Assembly (NCBI GenBank): GCA_035544515.1
Contig: DATKEG010000008.1
Span: forward strand, 1 to 10,695
Length of the DNA: 10,695 nucleotides
From: DATKEG01 sp035544515
Lineage (GTDB): Bacteria; Acidobacteriota; Vicinamibacteria; Fen-336
Direction: 5' to 3'
Part shown: in pieces, positions 1 through 6,704 of the stretch
Layout of the letters: each line of letters opens with the position of its first letter
Numbering within the stretch: position 1 is the stretch's first letter
Notes under the pieces: model-generated
Database searches by the model: none
The model's input: only the letters and a program-made list of their open reading frames with translations
What the model was told of the DNA's origin: nothing
Made by a program: the position numbers and the translations under genes

Positions 1-997
1 CGAGCTCGAGCGCGCGTCCGAGGAGCAGGCGCGCCCGCTGGCCGGAGGAGGCCGCGCCCGGGCCGCCCTCGCGCGCGGGCAGGAGCACCCGCCGCGCCTC
101 GTCGAGGCGGAGATCGAGCAGCAGCGACTCGCCGAGCGACACCCGCGCCATCACCGCCGCCGCTCCGCGCCGGCCGCCCGGCCGGCGTTCCTCGGCTTCC
201 ATGAGTCCGCGCGCGACCCGCGCGCTCTCCCCGTAGAGCCCCATGCGGTCGCGCAGGTGCTCGGCCAGCTTCAGGCCCCAGAGCGGCCAGCCCGGGTGGC
301 GGCGGGCGAGCGCGCGGATCTCCGCCAGCGCGAGGTCGGGCCGCTTCTCGTACCAGGCGTAGATCTCGTAGAGCTGCGTCTGGATCTCCGTGCGGTGCAG
401 CCGCGCGTCCGCGCGCGACTCCTCGATGGCGAGAAGCCCCCGCTCCCGGTCGCCGCCGGGAATGCGCGCGAACAGGCGCAGCAGCTTCAGCAGCCGCGGC
501 AGCACGTCGGCGTAGTAGTCGTAGAGCCCGAGGCCGAACTGCGCGTCCGTGTTCCCGGGGTCCAGGCGCCGGACCGCGAGCAGGTCGGCGCGCATGCGCG
601 CGCCGTCGCGCGCGGCCTCGCGCTTGTGCCAGCGGAACATGTGGTAGCGGCTGCTCACCGCCCAGGCCCCGCCGCGCGCGAGCAGGGCGGGGATGTCGCC
701 GGGACGCGCGCGCAGGCGCGCGTCCGCCGTGGCCACCGCGCGCGCGACGCGGCGCTCCAGCTCCTTGTCGAAGGTCGAGACGCCGGGCTGCTGCTCGACC
801 TTCCACACGAAGGCCAGCGCGTCCACGTAGGCGGCCAGGGGATCGGAAGGATGCGCCGCGGCGAGGGCGGCGCTCGCCTGCAGCGCCTCGTCCATGCGGC
901 CGTCATAGAGCAGGTCGAGCGCCTGGAGGCACTCGGATTCGGTGGGACCGGCGGCGGCGGCGGCGGCCAGCACGGCCGCCGCGGCGAGCGGCCCCAC
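1..997 (-). CDS. Secreted tetratricopeptide-repeat protein, 3' end beyond the window
   Basis: The minus-strand frame stays open for 332 codons from a GTG at 997 to the window edge, so the C-terminus is missing. Residues 2-17 are almost pure Ala/Leu/Val and look like a signal peptide, although it lacks the usual positive N-region. A run of six GCC codons (951-968) encodes part of it. The mature part is helical and TPR-like: an L-Y-x-G-x-x-D-E-A-L repeat near residues 30-39, a P-x-D-P turn at 50-53, R-x-x-P-G-x-x-P-A near 97-104 and L-D-P-G-N-T near 145-150. Residues 156-186 carry a distinctive LGLYDYYADVLP segment followed by IPGGDRERG, which I associate with periplasmic TPR proteins of Acidobacteria-like genomes. 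It lies 43 bp after ddl on the same strand, so co-transcription is likely. The start is uncertain: no good ribosome site precedes the GTG, and no other start codon is in frame nearby. The role is probably protein-protein scaffolding in the envelope, but the partner is unknown. Confidence 0.8.
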   Translation of the reverse strand, partial: MGPLAAAAVLAAAAAAGPTESECLQALDLLYDGRMDEALQASAALAAAHPSDPLAAYVDALAFVWKVEQQPGVSTFDKELERRVARAVATADARLRARPGDIPALLARGGAWAVSSRYHMFRWHKREAARDGARMRADLLAVRRLDPGNTDAQFGLGLYDYYADVLPRLLKLLRLFARIPGGDRERGLLAIEESRADARLHRTEIQTQLYEIYAWYEKRPDLALAEIRALARRHPGWPLWGLKLAEHLRDRMGLYGESARVARGLMEAEERRPGGRRGAAAVMARVSLGESLLLDLRLDEARRVLLPAREGGPGAASSGQRARLLLGRALEL

Positions 998-1040
998 CCC
1001 TAGCGTCCCGTCCCGGGCCCGGGCCGCCGGCCGCCGGGCA

Positions 1041-2111
1041 CTATCGGAACCGGGTGCGCAGCCGCCCCCGCGACGCGTGGCGCTCGAGGCCCAGGTGGAG
1101 CAGCCGGTCCAGCAGGTCCGGGTAGGGGAGACCCGTCGCCTCCCACATCTTCGGGAACATGCTGATCGAGGTGAAGCCGGGGATGGTGTTGATCTCGTTC
1201 ACGAGGGGGCGCGAAGTAGAACGCTCGAGCAGGAAGTCGACGCGCGCGTAGCCGCTGGCGTCCACCGCCTGGAACACGCGCACGCCCAGGGCGCGAATCT
1301 CGGAGGTGAGCGGCTCGCCGAGCGTGGCCGGGATGCGCAGCTCCGTGCGGCTCTCCGCCGAGTACTTGGAGTCGTAGTCGTAGAACTCGCGGTCCGGGAC
1401 GATCTCGCCGGGCAACGAGGCCTCCGGCCGGTCGTTGCCCAGCACGGCCACCTCGATCTCGCGCGCGTCGATGCCCTGCTCCACCACCACCTTCCGGTCG
1501 TAGGAGAACGCCTCGTCCAGGGCGCCCTGCAGCTCCTCCGTGCGGCGCACCTTGCTCACGCCCACGCTCGAGCCCATGTTCGCGGGCTTGACGAAGAGCG
1601 GCAGCCCGAGGTCCTCCACCAGCTCCCTCTCGCGCTCGTGGCCCTCCGGCCGCCCGCGCAGCACGCGGTAGGCGGCCTGGGGAAGGGAGGCGGCGCCGAA
1701 GATCGCCTTCATCAGCTCCTTGTCCATGGCCGCGGCGGACGCGGCCACGCCCGAGCCGACGTAGGCCACGCCGGCCAGCTCCAGGAGCCCCTGGATCGTG
1801 CCGTCTTCGCCGAAGGTGCCGTGCAGCACCGGGAAGTACACGTCCGGAAGCGCGCGCTCGCCGGCGTCGTGCATCCGGCGGATCCTTCCCCGGTCGCGCG
1901 GGCTCGGGGCCACGAAGACGGGCTCGCCGCCCTCGGGCCGCGGCCGGCCCCCCTCCTGCAGCCACCACCCGCCATCGTGGTCGATGAGGACGGGCAGCAC
2001 GTCGTGGCGCCCGGCCAGTCCCTCCGCCACCGACGCCGCGGAACGCACGCTCACCTCGTGTTCGCCCGATCGCCCGCCGAACAGCAGCGCGACTTTCAAC
2101 CGCTCGGCCAT
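1041..2111 (-). CDS. ddl: D-alanine--D-alanine ligase
   Basis: This cytoplasmic ATP-grasp ligase joins two D-alanines for the peptidoglycan stem peptide. The product is 356 aa, the usual size. The N-terminal motif GGRSGEHEVS (12-21) contains the Glu (E19) that binds the first D-Ala. HGTFGEDGTIQG spans 97-108. KPANMGSSVGVSKV (175-188) is the ATP-grasp lysine and serine loop. The omega loop YDYDSKY (244-250) ends in Lys-Tyr, equivalent to K215-Y216 of E. coli DdlB; D-lactate ligases have His there, so D-Ala specificity is expected. RVDF (290-293) and NEINTIPGFTS (305-315) supply the Asp/Glu/Asn metal ligands. I chose the ATG at 2111 because homologues begin just before the K-V-A-L-L-F-G-G strand. 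The frame stays open 23 codons further up to an ATG at 2180, but those residues do not resemble the family. There is no Shine-Dalgarno; a TACACT box ends 6 nt upstream, which suggests a leaderless transcript. The gene is divergent from tgt and followed by a TPR gene. Confidence 0.96.
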   Translation of the reverse strand: MAERLKVALLFGGRSGEHEVSVRSAASVAEGLAGRHDVLPVLIDHDGGWWLQEGGRPRPEGGEPVFVAPSPRDRGRIRRMHDAGERALPDVYFPVLHGTFGEDGTIQGLLELAGVAYVGSGVAASAAAMDKELMKAIFGAASLPQAAYRVLRGRPEGHERERELVEDLGLPLFVKPANMGSSVGVSKVRRTEELQGALDEAFSYDRKVVVEQGIDAREIEVAVLGNDRPEASLPGEIVPDREFYDYDSKYSAESRTELRIPATLGEPLTSEIRALGVRVFQAVDASGYARVDFLLERSTSRPLVNEINTIPGFTSISMFPKMWEATGLPYPDLLDRLLHLGLERHASRGRLRTRFR

Positions 2112-2117
2112 GCCGCC

Positions 2118-2123
2118 AGTGTA
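2118..2123 (-). promoter_or_regulatory. Putative -10 box for leaderless ddl
   Basis: Read on the minus strand this is TACACT, followed by GGCGGC and then the ATG of ddl. It matches the TANNNT pattern of bacterial -10 boxes. The 6-nt gap would place the transcription start on the A of the ATG. There is no purine-rich ribosome site in the preceding 25 bases and no convincing -35 element. Confidence 0.45.
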
Positions 2124-2186
2124 ACCCGCGCCACCACACGCCGGGCTTTCGAAACACAGAGCGTCCCCGCCATCCTTCACGATTCT

Positions 2187-2236
2187 TTCTCTGCGTCATC
2201 TGCGGCGTCATCCGCGCGCTTCTCTGCGTTCTGCGT
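2187..2236 (+). repeat. Short direct-repeat patch in the ddl/tgt divergent spacer
   Basis: Two adjacent 12-mers differ at one base: GCGTCATCTGCG (2193-2204) and GCGTCATCCGCG (2205-2216). They are bracketed by two exact copies of TTCTCTGCGT (2187-2196 and 2220-2229) and a further TTCTGCGT (2229-2236). The stretch is visibly richer in T than the surrounding genes and has no coding character. It lies between two divergent promoters. It could be a dispersed repeat family of the kind built from degenerate TCTGCGT words, or a set of regulator sites. A single window cannot decide. Confidence 0.6.
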
Positions 2237-2251
2237 GGAGAGGGGTACGCC

Positions 2252-2257
2252 TATACT
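2252..2257 (+). promoter_or_regulatory. Putative -10 box for leaderless tgt
   Basis: TATACT matches TATAAT at five of six positions and ends 6 nt before the GTG of tgt, so transcription would begin at the start codon. The only purine-rich tract, GGAGAGGGG at 2237-2245, is 18 nt from the GTG, which is too far for normal ribosome binding. The -35 region (TTCTGC at 2229-2234) is weak. Confidence 0.5.
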
Positions 2258-2263
2258 CGTCCG

Positions 2264-3379
2264 GTGTTTTCCTTCACCGTGGAGGCCCAAGGCGGCGGCG
2301 CGCGCCTGGGGCGGCTCCTCACGCCGCACGGCGAGGTCGAGACGCCCGCCTTCATGCCGGTGGGGACGGCGGGGGCGGTCAAGGCCGTCACCTTCCGCGA
2401 CCTGCGCGAGGCGGGCGCGCAGATCGTGCTCGCCAACACCTATCACCTCATGCTCCGTCCCGGGGACGAGCTGGTGGCGTCGCTCGGAGGCCTGCACGGC
2501 TTCACCGGCTGGGACGGACCCGTCCTCACCGACAGCGGCGGCTACCAGGTCTTCAGCCTGTCCGCGCTGCGCGAGCTGAGCGAGGACGGGGTGGCCTTCC
2601 GCAGCCACCTCGACGGCAGCGCGCACCTGCTCACCCCGGAGCGCTCGATGGAGGTGCAGGCCAACCTCGGCGCCGACATCGCCATGGCCTTCGACGAGTG
2701 TCCGCCGTGGCCGGCCCCGCGCGAGGCGGTGGCCGAAGCCGCCGACCGCACCACGCGTTGGGCGCGCCGCTGCGTAGACGCCCACCGCCGCCCCGGCCAG
2801 TGGCTCTTCGGGATCGTGCAGGGCGGCGTGCACCTCGACCTGCGCGAGAAGAGCGCGCGCGAGATCCTGGCGCTGGACCTTCCCGGGCACGGCATCGGCG
2901 GGCTCTCCGTGGGCGAGCCGAAGCCGGACATGTTCCGTGTGCTCGACCACCTGCGCGAGATCCTGCCCGCGGAGAAGCCCCGCTACCTGATGGGCGTGGG
3001 GACGCCGGAGGACCTCGTGGAGGCGGTGGCCCGCGGTGTGGACGTGTTCGACTGCGTGCTGCCCACCCGCAACGCGCGCAACGGGCAGCTCTTCACGAGC
3101 GAGGGACGGATCTCGATCCGCAACGCGCGCCACCGGGGCGACCCCCGGCCCCCCGACCCGCGCTGCGCCTGCTTCACCTGCCGGACGGCGAGCCGCGCCT
3201 ACCTGCGCCATCTGCACCTCGCGGGCGAGATGACGGCGGCCACGCTCATGACCATCCACAACCTGGCCTTCTACCTTGACACCCTCGGCCAGATGAGGCA
3301 GAGTCTGCGTTTGGGTCGATTCGAGGCGTTCCGGCAAGAGACGCTCCGCGCCCTCGCGGCCCCGGCCGGGGGGTCCTGA
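2264..3379 (+). CDS. tgt: tRNA-guanine(34) transglycosylase (queuosine pathway)
   Basis: The enzyme swaps guanine-34 in tRNAs with GUN anticodons for the queuosine precursor preQ1. The 371-aa length is typical. The TIM-barrel signatures are all present: TPAFMPVGT (27-35), NTYHLMLRPG (58-67), TDSGGYQVFSL (89-99) with general acid/base D90, DECPPW (144-149), GIVQGG (183-188), GGLSVGE (212-218) and VDVFDCVLPTRNARNG (259-274) with nucleophile D263. Zinc is bound by C301, C303, C306 and H332, in CACFTC and TIHNLAFY. The GTG start fits the family's M-F-x-F opening; no other start lies nearby in frame and there is no well-placed ribosome site. tgt next to yajC-secD-secF is a widely conserved arrangement with no known functional reason. 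yajC begins 86 bp downstream, with no terminator visible between them. Confidence 0.97.
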   Translation: MFSFTVEAQGGGARLGRLLTPHGEVETPAFMPVGTAGAVKAVTFRDLREAGAQIVLANTYHLMLRPGDELVASLGGLHGFTGWDGPVLTDSGGYQVFSLSALRELSEDGVAFRSHLDGSAHLLTPERSMEVQANLGADIAMAFDECPPWPAPREAVAEAADRTTRWARRCVDAHRRPGQWLFGIVQGGVHLDLREKSAREILALDLPGHGIGGLSVGEPKPDMFRVLDHLREILPAEKPRYLMGVGTPEDLVEAVARGVDVFDCVLPTRNARNGQLFTSEGRISIRNARHRGDPRPPDPRCACFTCRTASRAYLRHLHLAGEMTAATLMTIHNLAFYLDTLGQMRQSLRLGRFEAFRQETLRALAAPAGGS

Positions 3380-3465
3380 AGCGAGTCGTCGTCCCGCCAG
3401 CGACCTAAAGGCCCGAGAAAGGAACGGAGAACAGCCGCGGGCGCGTCCCGCGTGAGCGCGACGCC

Positions 3466-3798
3466 ATGTCCAGCCCGTCCATGCTCCTGGCCCTCGCTCC
3501 TCCTCCCTCCGGGGAGGGCAGTCCGTTCGGCAGCCTCATCCTCATGGGGCTCATCTTCGCCATCTTCTATTTCGTCCTCATCATGCCCATGCGGACCAAG
3601 CAGCGGAAGCTCGAGCAGCTGGTGCAGGGCCTGAAGTCCGGGGACAAGGTCATCATCAACCCGGGGATCTTCGGCCAGATCGTGGGCGTCGAGGACAACG
3701 CCTTCCTGGTGCGCGTGGACGAGAAGACCCGGATCAAGGTGCTGAAGAGCGCCGTGGCAGGACTGCAGGGCGCTCCAGCCGAAACGGAGAAGAAGTAG
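3466..3798 (+). CDS. yajC: Sec translocon accessory subunit YajC
   Basis: YajC is a small inner-membrane protein that accompanies SecD-SecF at the SecYEG channel. The product is 110 aa. It has a short Pro/Ser-rich N-terminus, one membrane helix at about residues 22-41 ending YFVLIMPMRTKQRK (the family signature, helix then basic residues), and a soluble domain with LKSGDKVIINPGIFGQIVG (56-74), matching the conserved G-D-x-V-x-T-x-G-G-I-x-G block with minor changes. The C-terminus is charged. The start is the first ATG before the hydrophobic segment; an ATG five codons later is possible. No clear ribosome site is present, although GGAACGGAGAA lies about 35 nt upstream. The stop codon is 2 bp before secD, so the two are surely co-transcribed. 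Confidence 0.95.
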   Translation: MSSPSMLLALAPPPSGEGSPFGSLILMGLIFAIFYFVLIMPMRTKQRKLEQLVQGLKSGDKVIINPGIFGQIVGVEDNAFLVRVDEKTRIKVLKSAVAGLQGAPAETEKK

Positions 3799-3800
3799 AG

Positions 3801-5447
3801 ATGCCGCCCGCCCTGCAGAACCCCTTCGTGCTCTGGCTCGTGCTCAGCGCCGCGCTGGGCGCCGCGGCGTACTTCGGGATGCGCCGCGAGCTGCGGGTCA
3901 GGGCCGTGGCCTACGGGTCGTTCCTGGTCGCCTGCCTGGTGGCGATCTGGCCGCCCTACGAGCGCGAGGGCCAGGCGGGCAAGATCCGCCTCGGCCTCGA
4001 CCTGCGCGGGGGGATGCATCTCGTGCTGCAGGTGGTGACCGACGACGCGCTCGTCCAGACCGTGGACGACGCGGTGCAGACCGTGCGCGAGCAGGGCGTG
4101 CGCCAGGGCATCACGTTCTCCTCCAGCCAGCGCGTGGACGCGCGCTCCTTCTCCGTCGAGGGCGTGGAGATCGCGCGGGTCAAGGACATGCGCGACCTGC
4201 TCCGCGACTTCTTCCGTGAAGGCTGGGAGATCCGCGAGCCGGCGGAGGGTCGCTTCCTGGTCGGCATGACGGACAACTTCGTGCGCGACATCAAGCGGCG
4301 GACGGTCCAGGAGGCGATCCGGACGCTGGAGCGGCGGGTCAACGAGCTGGGGGTGGCGGAGCCCGTGATCGCGGAGCACGGCGACCGGGGCGACCAGATC
4401 CTCATCCAGCTTCCGGGCGTGAAGGACCCCGAGCAGGCCAAGCGCGTGATCAAGCAGACGGCCCAGCTCTCCCTCAAGATCGTGGACGACGAGGCCTCCT
4501 CGCGCGAGGCCCTGCTGCAGGCGCACGGCGGCCAGCTGCCCCCGAACCTGGAGATCGTCTCCGGCCTGAGCGACACGGCCGGCCAGCCCACCTTCTACCT
4601 GGTGCGCCGCGAGGCCATGGTGACGGGCCGGGATCTCAAGACCGCCCGCGTCGGCGTGGACGAGAACAACCAGCCGCAGGTGAACTTCTCGCTCAACGCC
4701 CAGGGCGCGGAGAGGTTCAAGCGCGAGACCGGCCGCAACATCGGGAAGAAGCTGGCCGTCATCCTCGACGGCACGGTGGACCAGGCGGCCACCATCCAGA
4801 GCCAGATCGGGGCGGAGGGCCGCATCACCGGCCGCTTCACCACCCAGGAGGCCGACGAGCGGGCCAAGGTGCTGCGGGCGGGCGCCCTGCCCGCCACCCT
4901 GCGCTACCTGCAGGAGCTGACGGTGGGCCCCTCGCTCGGACGCGACTCCATCCGCTCCGGCGTGATGGCCGCGGCCGCGGCCATGGCCTTCATCGCCGTG
5001 TTCATGCTCTTCTATTATCGTCTCGCGGGCGTCAACGCGGTGGTGGCGCTGGCCGCCAACCTGTTGATCCTGCTCGGCGCCATGGCCTACAGCGGCGCCA
5101 CCCTCACCCTGCCCGGCATCGCCGGCATCATCTTGACCGTAGGCGTGGGCGTCGACACCAACGTGCTGGTCTTCGAGCGCATCCGCGAGGAGCTCCGCAA
5201 CGGCAAGACGGTGCGCGCGGCCGTGCAAAACGGCTTCGAACGCGTCTGGATCACCATCCTCGACACGCACGCCACGGCCCTGATCGCCGCCGCCTTCCTC
5301 TTCCAGTTCGGGACCGGCCCCATCAAGGGCTTCGCGGTCACCCTGGTGATGGGCCTGATCGCGAACGTCTTCGCGTCCTACTTCGTCAGCAGGTTCCTCT
5401 TCGAGTGGGTCCTCGGCAAGCGCCAGGTCGCCACTTTGAGCATCTAA
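3801..5447 (+). CDS. secD: Protein translocase subunit SecD
   Basis: SecD is an RND-family membrane protein that uses the proton gradient with SecF to pull exported polypeptides through SecYEG. The product is 548 aa. It has GLDLRGGMHLVLQV at 65-78 (first conserved block), a large periplasmic domain with RVNELGVAEPVI (179-190) and DQILIQLPGVKDPEQAKR (198-215), and about five C-terminal membrane helices from residue 388 onward. LPGIAGIILTVGVGVDTNVL (437-456) carries D452, the equivalent of the proton-relay Asp, followed by VFERIREEL. KGFAVTLVMGL (509-519) follows. The ATG has GGAG 11 nt upstream, inside the yajC 3' end. There is a hydrophobic segment at residues 9-26 ahead of the usual first helix (37-51). 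An ATG at 3879 (residue 27) would give the conventional N-terminus, so the true start is open. Confidence 0.96.
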   Translation: MPPALQNPFVLWLVLSAALGAAAYFGMRRELRVRAVAYGSFLVACLVAIWPPYEREGQAGKIRLGLDLRGGMHLVLQVVTDDALVQTVDDAVQTVREQGVRQGITFSSSQRVDARSFSVEGVEIARVKDMRDLLRDFFREGWEIREPAEGRFLVGMTDNFVRDIKRRTVQEAIRTLERRVNELGVAEPVIAEHGDRGDQILIQLPGVKDPEQAKRVIKQTAQLSLKIVDDEASSREALLQAHGGQLPPNLEIVSGLSDTAGQPTFYLVRREAMVTGRDLKTARVGVDENNQPQVNFSLNAQGAERFKRETGRNIGKKLAVILDGTVDQAATIQSQIGAEGRITGRFTTQEADERAKVLRAGALPATLRYLQELTVGPSLGRDSIRSGVMAAAAAMAFIAVFMLFYYRLAGVNAVVALAANLLILLGAMAYSGATLTLPGIAGIILTVGVGVDTNVLVFERIREELRNGKTVRAAVQNGFERVWITILDTHATALIAAAFLFQFGTGPIKGFAVTLVMGLIANVFASYFVSRFLFEWVLGKRQVATLSI

Positions 5448-5455
5448 CCGGAATG

Positions 5456-5551
5456 TGCCGCGCTCCGCTCCGCGCTTTTCTTCGCCCGCAGCGGACCCTC
5501 GGAGTGAATCCTCGGGTCCGCCGCAGAGGAGACGCTCCGCTTCGCGCGGCA
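5456..5551 (+). repeat. Nested inverted repeats in the secD-secF spacer
   Basis: The 123-bp gap between secD and secF contains an outer exact 8-bp pair, TGCCGCGC (5456-5463) with GCGCGGCA (5544-5551). Inside it is an inner exact 8-bp pair, GCGGACCC (5491-5498) with GGGTCCGC (5514-5521), whose 15-nt loop can add GAG/CTC. Near-direct copies of CGCTCCGCT occur at 5461 and 5533. No T-tract follows, so it is not a standard intrinsic terminator. In RNA it could fold into one extended structure that ends about 10 nt before the secF ribosome site (TAAGGAA, 5561-5567). Confidence 0.6.
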
Positions 5552-5570
5552 AACGCTCGGTAAGGAAATC

Positions 5571-6506
5571 ATGGAGATCCTGAAGGACGCGCACTTCGAC
5601 TTCCTGGGCAAGACCCGCTACTTCGTCCTGGCCAGCCTGCTGGTGATCGCGGCCGGGATCGCCTTCATCGCCACCCGCGGCCTGCGCTACGGTGTCGAGT
5701 TCTCGGGCGGCACGCAGCTCATCGTGACCTTCCAGAACCCGCCCGACACCGACCGCATCCGGAACGCGGTGGAGCCGGTGGCGCCGGGCTCGGTCATCCA
5801 GAGCTACGGCGAGACCTCCGCGAACCGGGTGCTCATCCGCGTGGGCGCCACCGGCGAGGGCGAGGAGCTCGACGCCCACGCGCGGGCGGTGATCGCCGCG
5901 CTCGGCCGGTCGTACGGGGCGAACCCGATCCTGGAGTCCAACTCGGAGATCGTGGGGCCGGTGGTGGGGGCCGAGCTGCGGAAGAAGGCCATCCAGCTCA
6001 CCGTCCTCGGCCTGTTCTTCCAGCTCATCTACATCGGCTTCCGCTTCAAGGGCGCGGTCTGGGGCGCGGGGGCCACGGTGGCCGTGTTCCACGACGTCCT
6101 GATCACGCTGGCCTGCCTGGCCTTCTTCCGCTACGAGATCACCCTCAACGTCATCGCCGCGCTCCTCACCCTCGTGGGCTACAGCGTCAACGACACCATC
6201 GTGATCTTCGACCGTGCCCGCGAGAACCTGCGCCACAAGCGCAAGGAGCCGCTGCGGAAGGTCCTGAACGACTCGCTGAACCAGACGCTCTCCCGCACGC
6301 TCATCTCCAACGGCACGACCTTCCTGGCCGTGCTGGGGCTGTACCTCTTCGGCGGCGAGGTGCTGCGCGGGTTCGGCTTCGCGATGGTGATCGGCATCCT
6401 GGTGGGGACGTATTCCACGATCTACATCGCGAGTCCGCTCGTGGTGCGGTGGACGGAGTTCCGGGCGGGCCGCCGGCAGCCTCCCGCGTCGCGGGCCGCG
6501 CTCTAG
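5571..6506 (+). CDS. secF: Protein translocase subunit SecF
   Basis: SecF is the partner of SecD in the proton-driven export motor. The product is 311 aa. A first membrane helix lies at about 16-35, followed by RYGVEFSGGTQLIV (39-52), the SecF form of the conserved G-[IV]-[DE]-F-x-G-G-T block. A periplasmic domain runs to about residue 130. The second half holds five helices, with GPVVGAELRKKA (129-140), FHDVLITL (173-180), GYSVNDTIVIFDRARENL (203-220) and LNQTLSRTLISNGTT (236-250). These are all standard for the family. The start is supported by TAAGGAA (5561-5567) immediately upstream. The C-terminal tail is Arg/Pro-rich and short. No terminator is evident downstream. The noncoding stretch to tonB1 (6507-6704) holds only a CGGCGC-TCC-GCGCCG hairpin (6639-6653) and the tonB1 promoter candidate. 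Confidence 0.96.
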   Translation: MEILKDAHFDFLGKTRYFVLASLLVIAAGIAFIATRGLRYGVEFSGGTQLIVTFQNPPDTDRIRNAVEPVAPGSVIQSYGETSANRVLIRVGATGEGEELDAHARAVIAALGRSYGANPILESNSEIVGPVVGAELRKKAIQLTVLGLFFQLIYIGFRFKGAVWGAGATVAVFHDVLITLACLAFFRYEITLNVIAALLTLVGYSVNDTIVIFDRARENLRHKRKEPLRKVLNDSLNQTLSRTLISNGTTFLAVLGLYLFGGEVLRGFGFAMVIGILVGTYSTIYIASPLVVRWTEFRAGRRQPPASRAAL

Positions 6507-6688
6507 CAGCCCGACGCGCCGCCGTGTGTCGTCGGTCACGTCCCCGGTCGCGCCTCCTGGCGTACCGTTTGCTTAGGGGGAGCTGGCGGGGCGCTGATGC
6601 TGCAGTTGAGGCTGGAAACGACGCCGGATGAGGACACGCGGCGCTCCGCGCCGTGGACGCCCCCGCGAAAGGCCCCTCGCGCCGGCAG

Positions 6689-6697
6689 TGCTAAGAT
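6689..6697 (+). promoter_or_regulatory. Putative extended -10 promoter of tonB1
   Basis: TGCTAAGAT combines the extended TGn motif with a TANNNT hexamer (TAAGAT, 6692-6697) and ends 7 nt before the ATG at 6705. There is no ribosome site in that gap and no -35 match, as expected of an extended -10 promoter making a leaderless or nearly leaderless message. Confidence 0.45.
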
Positions 6698-6704
6698 GGC
6701 GAGC

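Noticed and set aside
257..1003. A 248-codon plus-strand open frame at the left end
   Set aside because: The minus strand here encodes a TPR-like protein with a signal peptide and aromatic-rich conserved core. The plus-strand product is compositionally biased and unrecognisable.
1041..2111. Vancomycin-resistance-type D-Ala-D-Lac ligase
   Set aside because: The omega loop ends in Lys-Tyr, as in D-Ala-D-Ala ligases, not in the His typical of D-lactate ligases, and there are no vanH- or vanX-like neighbours.
942..2579. A 545-codon plus-strand open frame across ddl
   Set aside because: It is the complement of ddl and an out-of-frame reading of tgt, with no family signature. ddl on the minus strand has all its catalytic motifs.
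3452..3634. A 60-codon frame starting with GTG just before yajC
   Set aside because: It overlaps yajC out of frame, and its Ser/Cys/Pro-rich product is a shifted reading of the yajC codons.
3567..6539. A 990-codon open frame on the minus strand opposite yajC, secD and secF
   Set aside because: It is antisense to well-conserved genes, and its product is low-complexity (Arg, Gly, His, Asp, Leu-rich). Long antisense frames are expected where codon third positions are almost all G or C.
6639..6653. CGGCGC-TCC-GCGCCG hairpin after secF as a terminator
   Set aside because: The stem is short and no T-tract follows.
6597..6704. Longer start of tonB1 at the ATG at 6597
   Set aside because: Third positions in this stretch are less typical, AGGGGGAG is 14 nt away, and an extended -10 box lies inside it just before the ATG at 6705. 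It is kept as an alternative.
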